Positions 27,118 through 37,018 of a stretch of 64,000 nucleotides of DNA are shown here, one piece after another (within the stretch, counting starts at the first letter, position 1; each line of letters opens with the position of its first letter). Under the pieces are notes generated by a model. The model did no database searches. It saw only the letters and a program-made list of their open reading frames with translations, and had not been told where the DNA came from. Source of the stretch: CAWDJT01 sp963828705 (lineage in GTDB: Bacteria; Desulfobacterota; Syntrophobacteria; Syntrophobacterales; Syntrophobacteraceae); NCBI GenBank assembly GCA_963828705.1, contig CAWHGA010000002.1, positions 1 to 64,000 on the forward strand. The letters run 5' to 3'. The position numbers and the translations under genes are program-made.

Positions 27118-27429
27118 ATGGGACTGATCGACGAAATCCGTGCAAAATTTGAGAGGCGACAGTATGAGTTTTCCAAACATGCTGTCGATCAAAGCATCAT
27201 CCGAGACATAAGTGTGGCGGAGGTGGAGGATGCTATAGGCGGCCGAAGCGAAGTGATTGAAGACTACCCGGATGACAAATATGGCCCGAGTTGTCTCATC
27301 CTTGGTTTCACGAAAGCGGGCCGGCCACTGCACGTTCAGTGCAGCTATCCGAGCAGACCACTTGTCAAGATCATCACCCTGTACGAGCCTGATCCCGATC
27401 TGTGGATCGATTTCCGGGTCAGAAGGTGA
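27118..27429 (+). CDS. DUF4258 (RelE/MqsR-like) toxin candidate
   Basis: 103 aa. RRQYEFSKHAVDQSIIRDIS, VEDAIGGRSEVIEDYPDDKY, SCLILGFTKAGRPLHVQCSY and VKIITLYEPDPDLWIDFR are the DUF4258 pattern. Such genes pair with YgiT-type genes, as here, and are regarded as ribonuclease-fold toxins. Activity is inferred from family and context. Confidence 0.82.
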   Translation: MGLIDEIRAKFERRQYEFSKHAVDQSIIRDISVAEVEDAIGGRSEVIEDYPDDKYGPSCLILGFTKAGRPLHVQCSYPSRPLVKIITLYEPDPDLWIDFRVRR

Positions 27430-27447
27430 GATGAAGGGACATTCGGA

Positions 27448-27657
27448 ATGAAAGAGACAATGGTAGATACTAAAGTGACCTATACGCTGGAACATGCTGG
27501 CAGGTTTTTTATTGTTGAAAATGTACCCGCCCGTGTGTGCAAGGAGACCGGTGAGCAGTTTTTCGCTCCTGAGACGGTGGAGCATATCCAAGGCATTATC
27601 AAGAGCAGGAAGAGACCGGACAGGGTGATCGAAACTCCCGTGTATAATTATGCATGA
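27448..27657 (+). CDS. YgiT-type antitoxin lacking its zinc-finger cysteines
   Basis: 69 aa: TYTLEHAGRFFIVENVPARV then CKETGEQFFAPETVEHIQGI, the C-terminal part of YgiT/MqsA-type antitoxins. The usual N-terminal CxxC pairs are absent, leaving one conserved Cys in VPARVC. It follows the DUF4258 gene by 18 bp and is probably its antitoxin. Confidence 0.78.
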   Translation: MKETMVDTKVTYTLEHAGRFFIVENVPARVCKETGEQFFAPETVEHIQGIIKSRKRPDRVIETPVYNYA

Positions 27658-27814
27658 GAGCACCGACCAACCCGATCCACAGCCAGCCCAAGCGAACCGC
27701 GCGCTCCCCTTGGTATTGCTCGGGGACATTGGCCTTACGCCGCCGGATCGCACGCACTCCGCTGGCGATCAGACCGGCGCCGATAATCAGGGCGGCCCAA
27801 TCAAGGCAGCCCAT
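27599..27814 (-). CDS. Small membrane protein (uncertain end)
   Basis: Starts MGCLDWAALIIGAGLIASGV and includes GWLWIGLVGALMH, suggesting two membrane segments. The C-terminal 18 residues overlap the end of the YgiT gene on the other strand and look non-natural, so the true end is probably near 27650 with a lost stop. Low confidence. Confidence 0.4.
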   Translation of the reverse strand: MGCLDWAALIIGAGLIASGVRAIRRRKANVPEQYQGERAVRLGWLWIGLVGALMHNYTREFRSPCPVSSCS

Positions 27815-28012
27815 CGCAGCTTTCCCCCCCTTGAATTGGCATAACGACCGGCCAGCACCGGCACGAAAGCACACCGCCAAAAGACTTCACGAGAATGCCA
27901 CCAGATCATCCCGGCATGGTTGCGCGTCCGGTCGACGCATTCGTTCGGCGGCACATCGACCGGTGCGCTTATCCTCGAGATAGTGTCTACGAAATCTCTC
28001 ATGGCTGGACGG

Positions 28013-28387
28013 TTACTCTCGTTTGGTTTGGCTCATAAACCAGAGGGCCAAAGCTATTAGGACCGGCGGAATTGAACCCCCGACTATTTGCCACAGGTCT
28101 GGCTGAGAAGATGCTGGAGCAAGGCGGGAAGCCAGGGCGGGTCCGGCAAAGCGGCCCAACCACACGAGTACGCCGGCGAGGCAGCCGAGGGGTTCGCCTG
28201 CGCCCCCACCACCATGAACCAAAATCGACACGACGGTGACTACGGCCGTGACCAGCATGACCACGAGCGCGATCCACTTCACGTCCTGTGGCGCCGCTGA
28301 AAAGAGCCGCAGAGAGGGGTTCAGCATCGCCAGCCCGTATGCCGCGAGGAATAGATTGCAGCCGACTATTCCATGGGTGCCGTACAA
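28013..28387 (-). CDS. Small integral membrane protein
   Basis: 124 aa with about four hydrophobic segments (GIVGCNLFLAAYGLAML, VKWIALVVMLVTAVVTVVSI, CLAGVLVWLGRFAGPALA, IPPVLIALALWFM). It may form an operon with the small membrane protein downstream. No family recognised. Confidence 0.55.
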   Translation of the reverse strand: MYGTHGIVGCNLFLAAYGLAMLNPSLRLFSAAPQDVKWIALVVMLVTAVVTVVSILVHGGGGAGEPLGCLAGVLVWLGRFAGPALASRLAPASSQPDLWQIVGGSIPPVLIALALWFMSQTKRE

Positions 28388-28624
28388 CTGTTTCCCCCGT
28401 GATCAGGCAACTCGAGTTCTCCTTCAATCATGAGTGTCCACCGAACGATGAAGAGTTTTTACCGCCCGCAGCCGACGCAAAAAGTCCAGTTGAAGTGATC
28501 CGCTTACCCGATTTCCTGGAAGCCGCGGAATTCTGCCCGGGCGTTTGGTGCCGGATGGGGGCCAGTCACATGGCTCGATCAGCAGCTCGGCTGCGGGGAA
28601 GCTGTCGCTGAAGCTGTCCCCCGG

Positions 28625-29368
28625 TCATTGCTTTGGGGGGAAAGGCTTCACCGGCTTCTGCTCGCCCGGCCTCAGGCCATCGATGTGGTCGAGGATCATC
28701 TGGTATTCGGGGTGGTCCTTGGGGTAGGTCAACAAGGCGTCGCCCATGGCGCCCGAGCCGTCTACCGCGCGGAGCTGGAGCTGGATGGTGCCATCGGGCC
28801 ACATACTGGCCGTGCCAATGAACTCCGGCCGATCATCCGCGGCCGCCTCCCGGAAGCGAATCGTTGCCAGCATGGCCAGGAAGCCTTCGCGCTCCGGCGC
28901 CTGCTGGGGGTCCTTGGTCTTCTGGTAGATCAGGTAGCGGTCGCCGTCGGGGGCCGCGAAGTGCGCCGCCAGCACCCGCTGCCGCGTCCTGAAAAAGGTC
29001 GTCGTCAGGCTGACGCGCCCCTTTTGGCCGTCGATCAGCACCGGCCACTCCTGCTCGACGACCATCGGTCCGCGGTCGCGCGTCGGAACGCCCTCCCAGC
29101 GGAAGAAATAGATCCCCTGGCCGTCAGGTGAAGTGTAGCTTCGAAAGTGCTCGCGAGTCGGCGGAACACCCGGGATCGGCGCTGGGGTATCCTCGCTGGT
29201 GTCAGCGACCTGCCGAAAGGTGGCTGGAAGCGAGAAGATCAGGTTTCCAAATCGCTGCTCGACGGTCGGCCCGGTCATGTTCTTTCCCTCCGGTGGCGCG
29301 GCGACTGACGGTGACAGGGTGGCAACCACCAGGGCAAGAACCAGCCCGACACCCAGTGCTGTCTTCAC
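28625..29368 (-). CDS. Secreted protein of unknown function
   Basis: 247 aa with a signal peptide (MKTALGVGLVLALVVATLSP, cleavage near VAA-PP). The mature domain has RFGNLIFSLPATFRQVADTS, RSYTSPDGQGIYFFRWEGVP and GRVSLTTTFFRTRQRVLAAH, a beta-rich pattern. The C-terminal third has FIGTASMWPDGTIQLQLRAV. I recognise no family. The 240 bp between its start region and the membrane-protein gene to its left shows no supported gene. Confidence 0.6.
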   Translation of the reverse strand: MKTALGVGLVLALVVATLSPSVAAPPEGKNMTGPTVEQRFGNLIFSLPATFRQVADTSEDTPAPIPGVPPTREHFRSYTSPDGQGIYFFRWEGVPTRDRGPMVVEQEWPVLIDGQKGRVSLTTTFFRTRQRVLAAHFAAPDGDRYLIYQKTKDPQQAPEREGFLAMLATIRFREAAADDRPEFIGTASMWPDGTIQLQLRAVDGSGAMGDALLTYPKDHPEYQMILDHIDGLRPGEQKPVKPFPPKQ

Positions 29369-29487
29369 GGGGGACCCTCCTGCCCGGCGGCAAGAAATTG
29401 CGGGTAACCTTTAGCGACTGCCATGTCCTCTGAGGGGTCGTCAAAGGCGCACGTTCGCACATTCGGAGAACTCGTCGACAAAGAACC

Positions 29488-29661
29488 GTAACATCTCAAT
29501 AAATCCGGCAGGATATCCGCTTCGAAATCTTGCGAGATTCCGGCCCTTGCGTGAGAGCCTCCAGTCCGTCACCCCCGCATGCCTTTAGCGGGGGTCCAGG
29601 GGTCTCAAATCCCGCCGGGGCAGCACTGGATTCCCGCCAGGAGCATGCGGGAATGACGATC
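29488..29661 (-). repeat. Dispersed repeat, copy 2 (inverted relative to 16699-16869)
   Basis: Reverse complement of the 16.7 kb copy, with the same internal blocks (gagcctccagtccgtcaccc, cccgccggggcagcactgga). It sits in the 482 bp gene-free gap between the secreted-protein gene and fumC. No other feature seen in that gap. Confidence 0.85.
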
Positions 29662-29850
29662 AGAGTCGTGCGCCCCCAGTTTTTGAGAAGATACATAACT
29701 GCACGCCAAGTGTCTGAAGTGACCTTGGCAAGCAAGTTGCTCGCGGATAAAGCGCCACAACAGAGCGCGAGTGGCTAATCGCGACGCAGTCGCGCGGAAC
29801 AAGGAGCACCCTTGGTACAACGTGATGACACTCGGTAAAAGAACTGTTTT

Positions 29851-31243
29851 TTACGGTGCCGAACCCCGAAGAGCGGCGTCCAAGAGCTTGTGGAGCTGCT
29901 CCGGCGGGAGCACGCCGGCATCGAGTGCCACCTGCCGAATGGTGCGCCCGGCCTGGTGAGCTTCATTCGCCAGGGCCGCAGCCCGGTCGTAACCAATGGT
30001 CGGGACCAAATAGGTAGCCAACGCCAGGCTGTGTTCTATGCCGCTGGCGCAGCGTTCCCGGTTGGCCTGAATACCGTCGATGCACTTATCGGCAAATACC
30101 CGAGCCGCAGCGCTCAGGAGTTCGATGGATTGAAGCAGGTTGTGAATGATAAGCGGCAACATGGTGTTCAGTTCAAAATACCCGCCTAACCCACCCACCG
30201 TGACGGCAGCATCGTTACCCACCACTTGAGCTGCAGCTTGGATGACCGCTTCCGGGATGATGGGGTTGGTCTTCCCGGGCATGATTGAAGAACCGGGTTG
30301 CAGAGCGGGCAATTGAATCTCACCCAGGGCGCAGCGCGGACCGGATCCCAGCCAGCGGATGTCATTGGCGATCTTGATCAGACTCACCGCCACGGTTTTC
30401 AGCACGCCGCTGGTTTCCACCGCACCGTCCTGGGCACTTTGCGCTTCAAAATGGTCGCCCGCTTCGCGAAAACTCAAACCGGTTTCCTGGGAAATCCTGG
30501 CGATGGCTGCGGACGCGAATTGAGGGTGTGTGTTGGCGCCATTGCCGACCGCTGTTCCCCCCAAGGCCAGTTCCGCCAGTGACGGTTCCAACTCGGCGTA
30601 GCCGTTCGATCCCCAGTTCCACCTGGCGCGCATATCCGCCGAATTCCTGCCCGAGACGGATGGGCAGTGCGTCCTGCAGATGGGTCCGGCCGACCTTCAT
30701 GACCCGCGTAAATTCCTGGGCTTTGCCTGCGAGACTGGCCTGCAGCCGTTCCAAGGCCGGGATCAGTTGCTGCTGGATTTGGGTGAGGGCCGCCACGTGA
30801 AGTGCCGACGGGATCACGTCATTGCTCGACTGTCCGAGGTTGACGTGATCGTTGGGATGGACCGGATGCTTGCTGGTGCGCACTCCGGTGAGAAGTTCGT
30901 TGGCTCGGGTCGCCAGCACTTCATTGGCGTTCATGTTGGTGGAGGTGCCCGAACCGGTCTGGAAGACGTCGAGGACGAACTGGTCAGAAAGTTTTCCGTC
31001 TATGACTTCCTGAACCGCCTGGGAAATTGCGTCGGCGCGGCCGCGATCCAGCAACCCCAGGGACTGATTGGCCTTGGCGGCGCAGCGCTTGATCAACACC
31101 AGCGCCTTGATGAAGGAAAACGGAAAGGTGATGCCGCTGATCGGGAAGTTGTCGCGAGCGCGTTGGGTCTGGGCGCCATAGTAAACGTCCTGAGGAACGT
31201 CCACCGCACCCATCGAGTCCTGATCCTGGCGTGTGTTGTTCAT
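29851..31243 (-). CDS. fumC: Class II fumarate hydratase (one extra base)
   Basis: Interconverts fumarate and malate without an iron-sulfur cluster. GSGTSTNMNANEVLATRANE, HPNDHVNLGQSSNDVIPSAL, KVGRTHLQDALPIRLGQEF and the signature GSSIMPGKTNP are all present. The break at about 30594 reads ctac for cta/ctc (Leu either way). Corrected length is 463 aa, the usual FumC size. ATG 31243 follows AGGAG. Forms a TCA block with sdhBA, citrate synthase and aconitase. Confidence 0.92.
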
Positions 31244-31271
31244 AGACTGTGCATCTCCTGGCGCAACCCTC

Positions 31272-31439
31272 AATGATTGATGGTTTCGTAAAAAGCCCAA
31301 TATCTGCGTTGCACCGCTTCCTTCGTCATTGAGGCGTACCCATAGGTACGCCGCATTCCTCAGGACTTGCACGGCTTGATCTTGGCGCTTCTTACGATTC
31401 CATCTAGGTTTTGACTTTTGACGAGTTCATCAATGATTG
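31272..31439. repeat. Palindromic intergenic repeat between fumC and sdhB
   Basis: About 168 bp with inverted ends: gatggtttcgtaaaaagccc on one side and gacttttgacgagttcatca on the other. The central part is asymmetric (ggcgtacccataggtacgcc is itself palindromic). It resembles widespread REP-like elements of Desulfobacterota. It occupies most of the 280 bp fumC upstream gap. Confidence 0.7.
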
Positions 31440-31523
31440 GGCTGCCTGAAAGTGAGTAGGATAACGAGTTCAGCCGCAAGATACTGGACCAATTGCTTGT
31501 CGATTCAAGGATGCAGTTCGCTA

Positions 31524-32231
31524 CTATGCCGACCGTAGCTTCTTTTCAATCTCCCGTTTCATCAGGTTGATGGATTTGGTGATGGGTATTTCCTTCGGGC
31601 AGACGCGAGTGCATTCGAAATGATTGACACAGGCCCACACCCCGTCGCTGAAGTCGATGGCCCGGAGACGCTGCTCGAATTGATCGTCGCGGGAGTCGAA
31701 CAGGAAGCGCAGGGCCCAAACCAGGGTAGCCGGTCCCACATACGCGGGGTTTTCACCGGTCACCGGACACGCCGCGGTACAGCAGGCGCACAGGATACAG
31801 CGAATGACCGTATCCAGCTTCTTGTGATCGGCCGGCGACTGGAGGCGTTCGTGTTCGGGCGCGGCGGAAGCGTTTTCGATATACGGTCGGATCCGGCCGA
31901 CGCGCTCGAGGAAGCCATCCATGTCCACCACCAGGTCCTTGAGCACCGGGAAGTGGGGCAGGGGTTCCAGCACGACCTCAGCACCGACGTAATCCTTCAC
32001 CAGCTTCTGGCAGGCCAGGGCGCAGCGGCCGTTGATCTTCATGCCGTCGGAGCCGCACACGCCATGACCGCACGACATGCGATAGCTGAGCGTGCCGTCG
32101 AGTTCCCATTTGATGCGGTTGAGGCAGTCGAGGATGCGCTCTTCGGGTTGGGCGGTGATCACGTAGTCCTGATAGCGTGGCGCGGCATCCAGCTCCGGGT
32201 TGTAACGCAATATCTTGAAGCGCATTTCCAT
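31524..32231 (-). CDS. sdhB: Succinate dehydrogenase/fumarate reductase iron-sulfur subunit
   Basis: 235 aa. The [2Fe-2S] motif is SCGHGVCGSDGMKINGRCAL; the [4Fe-4S] and [3Fe-4S] ligands lie in CILCACCTAACPV and CVNHFECTRVCPKEIP. Carries electrons between the flavoprotein SdhA and membrane quinone. Its ATG starts one base after the SdhA stop. No SdhC or SdhD membrane-anchor gene is seen next to it. Confidence 0.93.
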   Translation of the reverse strand: MEMRFKILRYNPELDAAPRYQDYVITAQPEERILDCLNRIKWELDGTLSYRMSCGHGVCGSDGMKINGRCALACQKLVKDYVGAEVVLEPLPHFPVLKDLVVDMDGFLERVGRIRPYIENASAAPEHERLQSPADHKKLDTVIRCILCACCTAACPVTGENPAYVGPATLVWALRFLFDSRDDQFEQRLRAIDFSDGVWACVNHFECTRVCPKEIPITKSINLMKREIEKKLRSA

Positions 32232-32232
32232 C

Positions 32233-33954
32233 TCAATAGACCCTCGGTTTGGGCTGAAAACGCGTGATGGTCACCGGTTTATAAGAGATCTCCGGACCCC
32301 GGTCGGTGCGCCGCACCAGTCCATGCCGCAGCCAGTTGGTATCGTCGCGTTCGGGGAAGTCTTCGCGGTAGTGCGCGCCGCGGCTCTCCTCGCGGGCCAG
32401 GGCGGATGCCGCAATGGTTTCGGCGAGTTGCAGCAACCCTTCGAGTTCCAGGGCTTCAAGCAGATCGGTGTTGAACCGCTGCCCCTGGTCTTCGATCATC
32501 ACCTGATCGCAACCGGCCAGGAGCGCCCGGACTTCGCTCAGGGCTCGGTTCAGCCCGGCGCGGTGACGATACACCGAGCAATCCGTGGTCATGACTTGTT
32601 GCATGGCGCTTCGCAGCACATGAGCGCGATCTCCGCGGCGGCGTTCGCGGAGCCGGCGAATGCGGTCGGTGGTTGCAGCCGTTGGGTTTGCCGGAAGATC
32701 GGACCAGTCCAATTTCGGGAGTTCCGCGGCCATTGCCAGGCCGGTCCGGCGACCAAACACAACCAGATCCAGCAGGGAGTTGCAGCCCAGCCGATTGGCT
32801 CCGTGCAACGACAGGCAGGAACATTCCCCGGCAGCATAAAGGCCCACCGCGGGTTGATGCCGGTGGTCCAGCACCTGGCCGTCCAGGTTCACCGGGATCC
32901 CTCCCATCATGTAATGGCAGGTCGGTGCCACTGGGACAAGGTCGGTCACCGGGTCGATCCCCAGGTAGATGCGGACGAAGGAACTGATGTCGGAGAGTTT
33001 TTCGGCGATTCTTTCAGCGCCCAGGTGGGTGAGGTCGAGATGGACGTAGTCCTGGCCATTGATCCCGCGTCCGTCGAGAACCTCCTGGTGGATGGCGCGC
33101 GAAACCACATCACGGGCGGCCAAGTCCTTGATGGTCGGGGCATAGCGTTCCATGAAAGGTTCGCCCTGATCGTTGCGCAAGATCCCGCCTTCACCTCGGG
33201 CCGCTTCGCTGATGAGCACCCCCAGCCGGTGAATGCCGGTGGGATGAAACTGGACAAATTCCATGTCCTCCAGGGGAATGCCGTGCCGATAGGCAAGGGA
33301 GAGTCCGTCGCCGGTGTTGGCGAAACAATTGGAAGTGGTTTTAAAAACCTTGCCGAACCCGCCGGTGGCAAGCAATACCTGGCGAGCATGAAAAACATGG
33401 AGTTCGCCGGTGGCTAACTGATAGGCGACCACCCCAACAAATCGATCGCTGTTGCGGATCAGGTCAAGCACCTGGAATTCCGGGTAGATTTTGACGCCAC
33501 GGGTCGTCACCTGCCAGTAAAGCGTGTCCAGGATAACTCGCCCGGAGCGGTCGGCGGCATGGCAGGCGCGTTTCACCGCGGACTGACCGAACTGGCTGGT
33601 GTGCCCGCCAAAGGCCCGCTGGGCGATGCGGCCATCGGCCGTGCGATTGAACGGCACGCCGAGATGTTCCAGTTCATAGACAGCGCGCGCGGCATCCCGG
33701 GCCAGGTAATCGGCGGCGTCCTGGTCGGTCAGGTAGTCCCCGCCCTTCACCGTGTCGTACATGTGCCATTCCCAGGAGTCGGGTTCCTCGTTGCCGAGAG
33801 CGGCAGCGATACCACCCTGGGCTGCTCCCGAATGCGAGCGCGTCGGATAGACCTTGCTCAGCAGTGCCACATCGGCGTGGCCCGCCACTTCGAGAGCGGC
33901 GCGCAAGCCTGCCAGGCCGGAACCTACAATGATGACGTCGTGACGAAAAACCAT
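32233..33954 (-). CDS. sdhA: Succinate dehydrogenase/fumarate reductase flavoprotein subunit
   Basis: 573 aa, uninterrupted. Dinucleotide fold DVIIVGSGLAGLRAALEVAG; covalent-FAD His in YPTRSHSGAAQGGIAAAL; substrate site FGGHTSQFGQS; SCLSLHGANRLGCNSLLDLV near the catalytic Arg. Oxidises succinate to fumarate, or the reverse in fumarate respiration. Two-gene unit with sdhB. Confidence 0.95.
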   Translation of the reverse strand: MVFRHDVIIVGSGLAGLRAALEVAGHADVALLSKVYPTRSHSGAAQGGIAAALGNEEPDSWEWHMYDTVKGGDYLTDQDAADYLARDAARAVYELEHLGVPFNRTADGRIAQRAFGGHTSQFGQSAVKRACHAADRSGRVILDTLYWQVTTRGVKIYPEFQVLDLIRNSDRFVGVVAYQLATGELHVFHARQVLLATGGFGKVFKTTSNCFANTGDGLSLAYRHGIPLEDMEFVQFHPTGIHRLGVLISEAARGEGGILRNDQGEPFMERYAPTIKDLAARDVVSRAIHQEVLDGRGINGQDYVHLDLTHLGAERIAEKLSDISSFVRIYLGIDPVTDLVPVAPTCHYMMGGIPVNLDGQVLDHRHQPAVGLYAAGECSCLSLHGANRLGCNSLLDLVVFGRRTGLAMAAELPKLDWSDLPANPTAATTDRIRRLRERRRGDRAHVLRSAMQQVMTTDCSVYRHRAGLNRALSEVRALLAGCDQVMIEDQGQRFNTDLLEALELEGLLQLAETIAASALAREESRGAHYREDFPERDDTNWLRHGLVRRTDRGPEISYKPVTITRFQPKPRVY

Positions 33955-34138
33955 GTGGTGTCCGTAGTTGTCTTTGGATGCCGTAAAAACCGGGCATTGT
34001 TAGATTCGATATGGCTGGGGACCTTTGTTTTCGCCTCTACAAGTGATCATTGAAATTCTGTTGAGTTGACCCCCATGCGCAAGGCTGGACTTCACCCAGC
34101 CGGGCTACGGGATTACAAAAGATTAACCCCGATAGGGT

Positions 34139-35636
34139 TCATCGGCAAGGTGTGTCCTGCAACAAAGAAGGTTCAAACAACACCACTTCCAGCCCGCTCA
34201 CGTGGTGGCGCATGACCAGGCGTCCGCCGGCTGCTTCAAGGCGCTGCCACAGGTCGTTGCGGGTGTCACCGGCAACAACCCACAGGCGCCGGCATTTGAC
34301 CAGGCGCTCCGCCTCGGCGAAATCATCGCCCAAAAGGTGATCGGCATGCTTGCCGTAGTAGACCTGGTAGACGACGCCGGTCTCAGTCCAGAGCGAATCT
34401 CCCGGCTGGCGTTGTGCTTCCTCGATTTGGTAGGCTCCCCGGTAATCAAGTCGGGCGTCCGGTCTGACGATGCGGATGGCGACCCAGGCAAAGTCCCAAC
34501 TGATCAGCAGCAGGCCGACCAGCGCCAATCGCCAGCCGCGTTGCTGTCCCCATTGGGCCAGAAAGGCAAGGCCGGCGGCAGCCAGCAACCAAAGGCACGG
34601 CAGCAGGAAAAAACCGGTCCGGTGGGCTAGGGGGTAGCGGCCCAGGAGGGCGGCGCCCACGGCCAGGGCGAACGGAGTGACCAGCAGTGAGGTCAAGGCC
34701 CGCGACCGCCGGGTAAGCGAGACCACGCCCATGACGGCCAGCATGGATAGGATTACTCCCAGTTCGCGGTTGCCGTAGTTGCCGATTTCCGCCGGACGCC
34801 ACAACAACCATTTGCCGACCGCCAAGAGGCTACTCCAGTCGGGGAATCCCCACCATCCCCGGTGTCCCCAGTGTTCGAACATCCCGGTGTAATACATGTG
34901 CCGGCCCGAAAACCACCATAGAAGTGCCGCCGAAAGGGCGACAACCCCGTTAAAAGCGGCCCACATCAACCAGGCATTCCTGGCCCCCTGGCGGGGCAGG
35001 GAAATGGCAAGCGGCCAGGCTGGCGCCACCCAGAACAAACACGCTGGGAAAGGACAGCCAAGGTCCCACCGCGGCGGCGGCCGCCAGTGCAGCTACGGCC
35101 CATTTCCGGGCCTGGGTCGAGGTCGGAGGGGTGATCACGACGGTTGTCGCATAGAGGATCAGCACGGTAAACAGGAGGTCTACCGTATAGGGACGGACAT
35201 CGCAGCCGTGGAGCAGGGCGTGGCGGGAAACCACGAGAAAAGCAAAAGCCCAGAGCGCATGGACCGATCCGACGACTTTGCGGGCCAACGGGATCATCAA
35301 CAGCAAGGCGGCAATGCCGGCCACGAAAGCGGGGAAGCGCAACAGCAATTCGCCCTTACCACCGATTTCGTAAAGGGCTCGCGTGATCCAGAGGAACCCG
35401 GGCGGGATAACCAGGTTGTAGGGCTGTGGCCCCAGCAGTTCGGTGAAGCCGCGCTCCTGGATGGTCAACACCAGGAAGGACTCGTCATACCAAAAGGAAT
35501 GACCGAACAGGTATTGGCGGAAGCGGACCGCCAGCCCGGCGACCAGCAGAAAACCCCAGAGACAAGGCGAGGCGAGTAGCCTCTCCAGCCGTTCGGACCA
35601 GGGTGTTGAGATCCCACAGGAATCCGTTGAAGTCAT
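34139..35636 (-). CDS. Membrane glycosyltransferase, ArnT/PMT-like (one extra base)
   Basis: About 498 aa after correction. An early loop FGHSFWYDESFLVLTIQE contains the DE pair of GT-C enzymes, and about ten to twelve membrane segments follow (FPAFVAGIAALLLMIPLA, LTSLLVTPFALAVGAALLG, FFLLPCLWLLAAAGLAFL). The C-terminal domain is soluble. The break near 35033 reads ggtg for ggt/ggg (Gly either way). Probably transfers sugar from a polyprenyl carrier; the acceptor is unknown. Confidence 0.75.
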
Positions 35637-35836
35637 GGCCCCAACACCCTATCGGGGATTGCTTCTAGCGGCAATGCTGTTGACTGGGAAAACGTGGTTG
35701 CCAGCGTCCCCCATTTTTGCCGGGAGTGGCTGGAAAATAGTGCAAACGGTGCCCCTTCCGAACTTCTCCATCAAAATGGAGGAACCAAAATCAACAGCAT
35801 GGTAACCAGGCAACATTCCAGCCACGTGGCGAGCCA

Positions 35837-37018
35837 TCATCCGCGTTCGGACATCGGGGTGAAGGTGCAGCCGAGTTCCCCACAATAGTGACCGACATAA
35901 TCGGCTGTGGGGCGGTAAAGGGCGGGCTTGCCCTGGGCTTCGGCGAACCGCTCCTCAATGCAGTGAGCGCACCAGCCGGCGATCCGGGCCATGGCAAAGA
36001 TGAGCGTCATCAAATCGCCGGGTATTCCCATCATGTGGTACACCGGCGCACTGTAAAAATCCACGTTGGGCCGTATGGTTGTCTTGCCGCGGCGATTGAA
36101 TTCCTCGATGGCGGTTTGTTCGATCTGACTGGAAAGTTCATACCAGCGCGGCTGAGCGAGTTGCTTGCCGAGGCGCAGGCACATGTCCTTGAGATAGCGA
36201 GCGCGGGGGTCGGTGGTTTTGTACACCGCATGGCCCATCCCCATGATGAGGCGGTGTTGTTCCAGTTGCCCACGGACCCAGCCGGCTATGTCGGTTTCTT
36301 CCTGCAAGGCCGTGAGCATCTGCATGACCTGGGCGTTGGCACCGCCGTGCAGGCTGCCGGAGAGGGCGCCGATGCCGGCGGTTACGGCGGCATACATATG
36401 GGCTTGGGTGGACACCACTTCCCGACAGGCGAAGGTCGAGGCATTGAAGGTATGATCGGCGTGCAGCACCAGGCACACATCGAGATCGTGCGCCATGTCG
36501 GCATGGGGTTTAGCCCCATGGAGCATCCACAGGAAATTGGCGGAATGGGAAAGCGACGGGTCGATGGCAAGAGGTTCCAGGCCCTGACGGATCCGGTGCC
36601 AGGCGGCGACCACCAATGGCAGCCGGGCGATCAAGCGAATGGCTTTGCGGACATGGGCTTCGCGGCTGTCATCGTGCAGCTCCGGGTCATCCATGGCCAG
36701 CATCGGTACCGATGCCTGTAAAACGTCCATGGGATGTGCCGCTGTGGGAAGGCGTCGCAAGCTTTCCAGCACAAACGGTGGGAGCTGGCGGGCCACTGTT
36801 ATCTGGCTGTTGAAGTCATCGAGTTGCTGCGGGCTAGGGAGGTTCCCCTGGAGCAGCAGATAGGCTGTTTCCAGGAAGGACGATTTCTCCGCCAGCTCCT
36901 CAATGCGGTAGCCGCGATAGATCAAGATTCCCTGTTCGCCGTCGATAAAGCTGATCTTGGTGTCGGCAACAGTTACCCCTCGAAGTCCGATGTTTTTAAC
37001 CCGTACTGGCTCACCCAT
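35837..37018 (-). CDS. gltA: Citrate synthase (or 2-methylcitrate synthase)
   Basis: 393 aa. ISFIDGEQGILIYRGYRIEE, catalytic His in LHADHTFNASTFACRE, GGANAQVMQMLTALQE, second His in GMGHAVYKTTDPRA, and Asp in NVDFYSAPVYHMMGIP. Condenses acetyl-CoA with oxaloacetate. Length and motifs fit the bacterial type I citrate/methylcitrate group, so propionyl-CoA use cannot be excluded. Confidence 0.93.
   Translation of the reverse strand: MGEPVRVKNIGLRGVTVADTKISFIDGEQGILIYRGYRIEELAEKSSFLETAYLLLQGNLPSPQQLDDFNSQITVARQLPPFVLESLRRLPTAAHPMDVLQASVPMLAMDDPELHDDSREAHVRKAIRLIARLPLVVAAWHRIRQGLEPLAIDPSLSHSANFLWMLHGAKPHADMAHDLDVCLVLHADHTFNASTFACREVVSTQAHMYAAVTAGIGALSGSLHGGANAQVMQMLTALQEETDIAGWVRGQLEQHRLIMGMGHAVYKTTDPRARYLKDMCLRLGKQLAQPRWYELSSQIEQTAIEEFNRRGKTTIRPNVDFYSAPVYHMMGIPGDLMTLIFAMARIAGWCAHCIEERFAEAQGKPALYRPTADYVGHYCGELGCTFTPMSERG

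Noticed and set aside
28288..28611. Plus-strand frame containing PVEVIRLPDFLEAAEFCPGV
   Set aside because: The segment looks vaguely protein-like and may be a gene remnant, but there is no clear start and no recognised family, so I did not list it.
29496..29735. Minus-strand frame across the dispersed repeat
   Set aside because: It lies within the non-coding repeat that also occurs inverted at 16.7 kb, with no conserved frame between copies.
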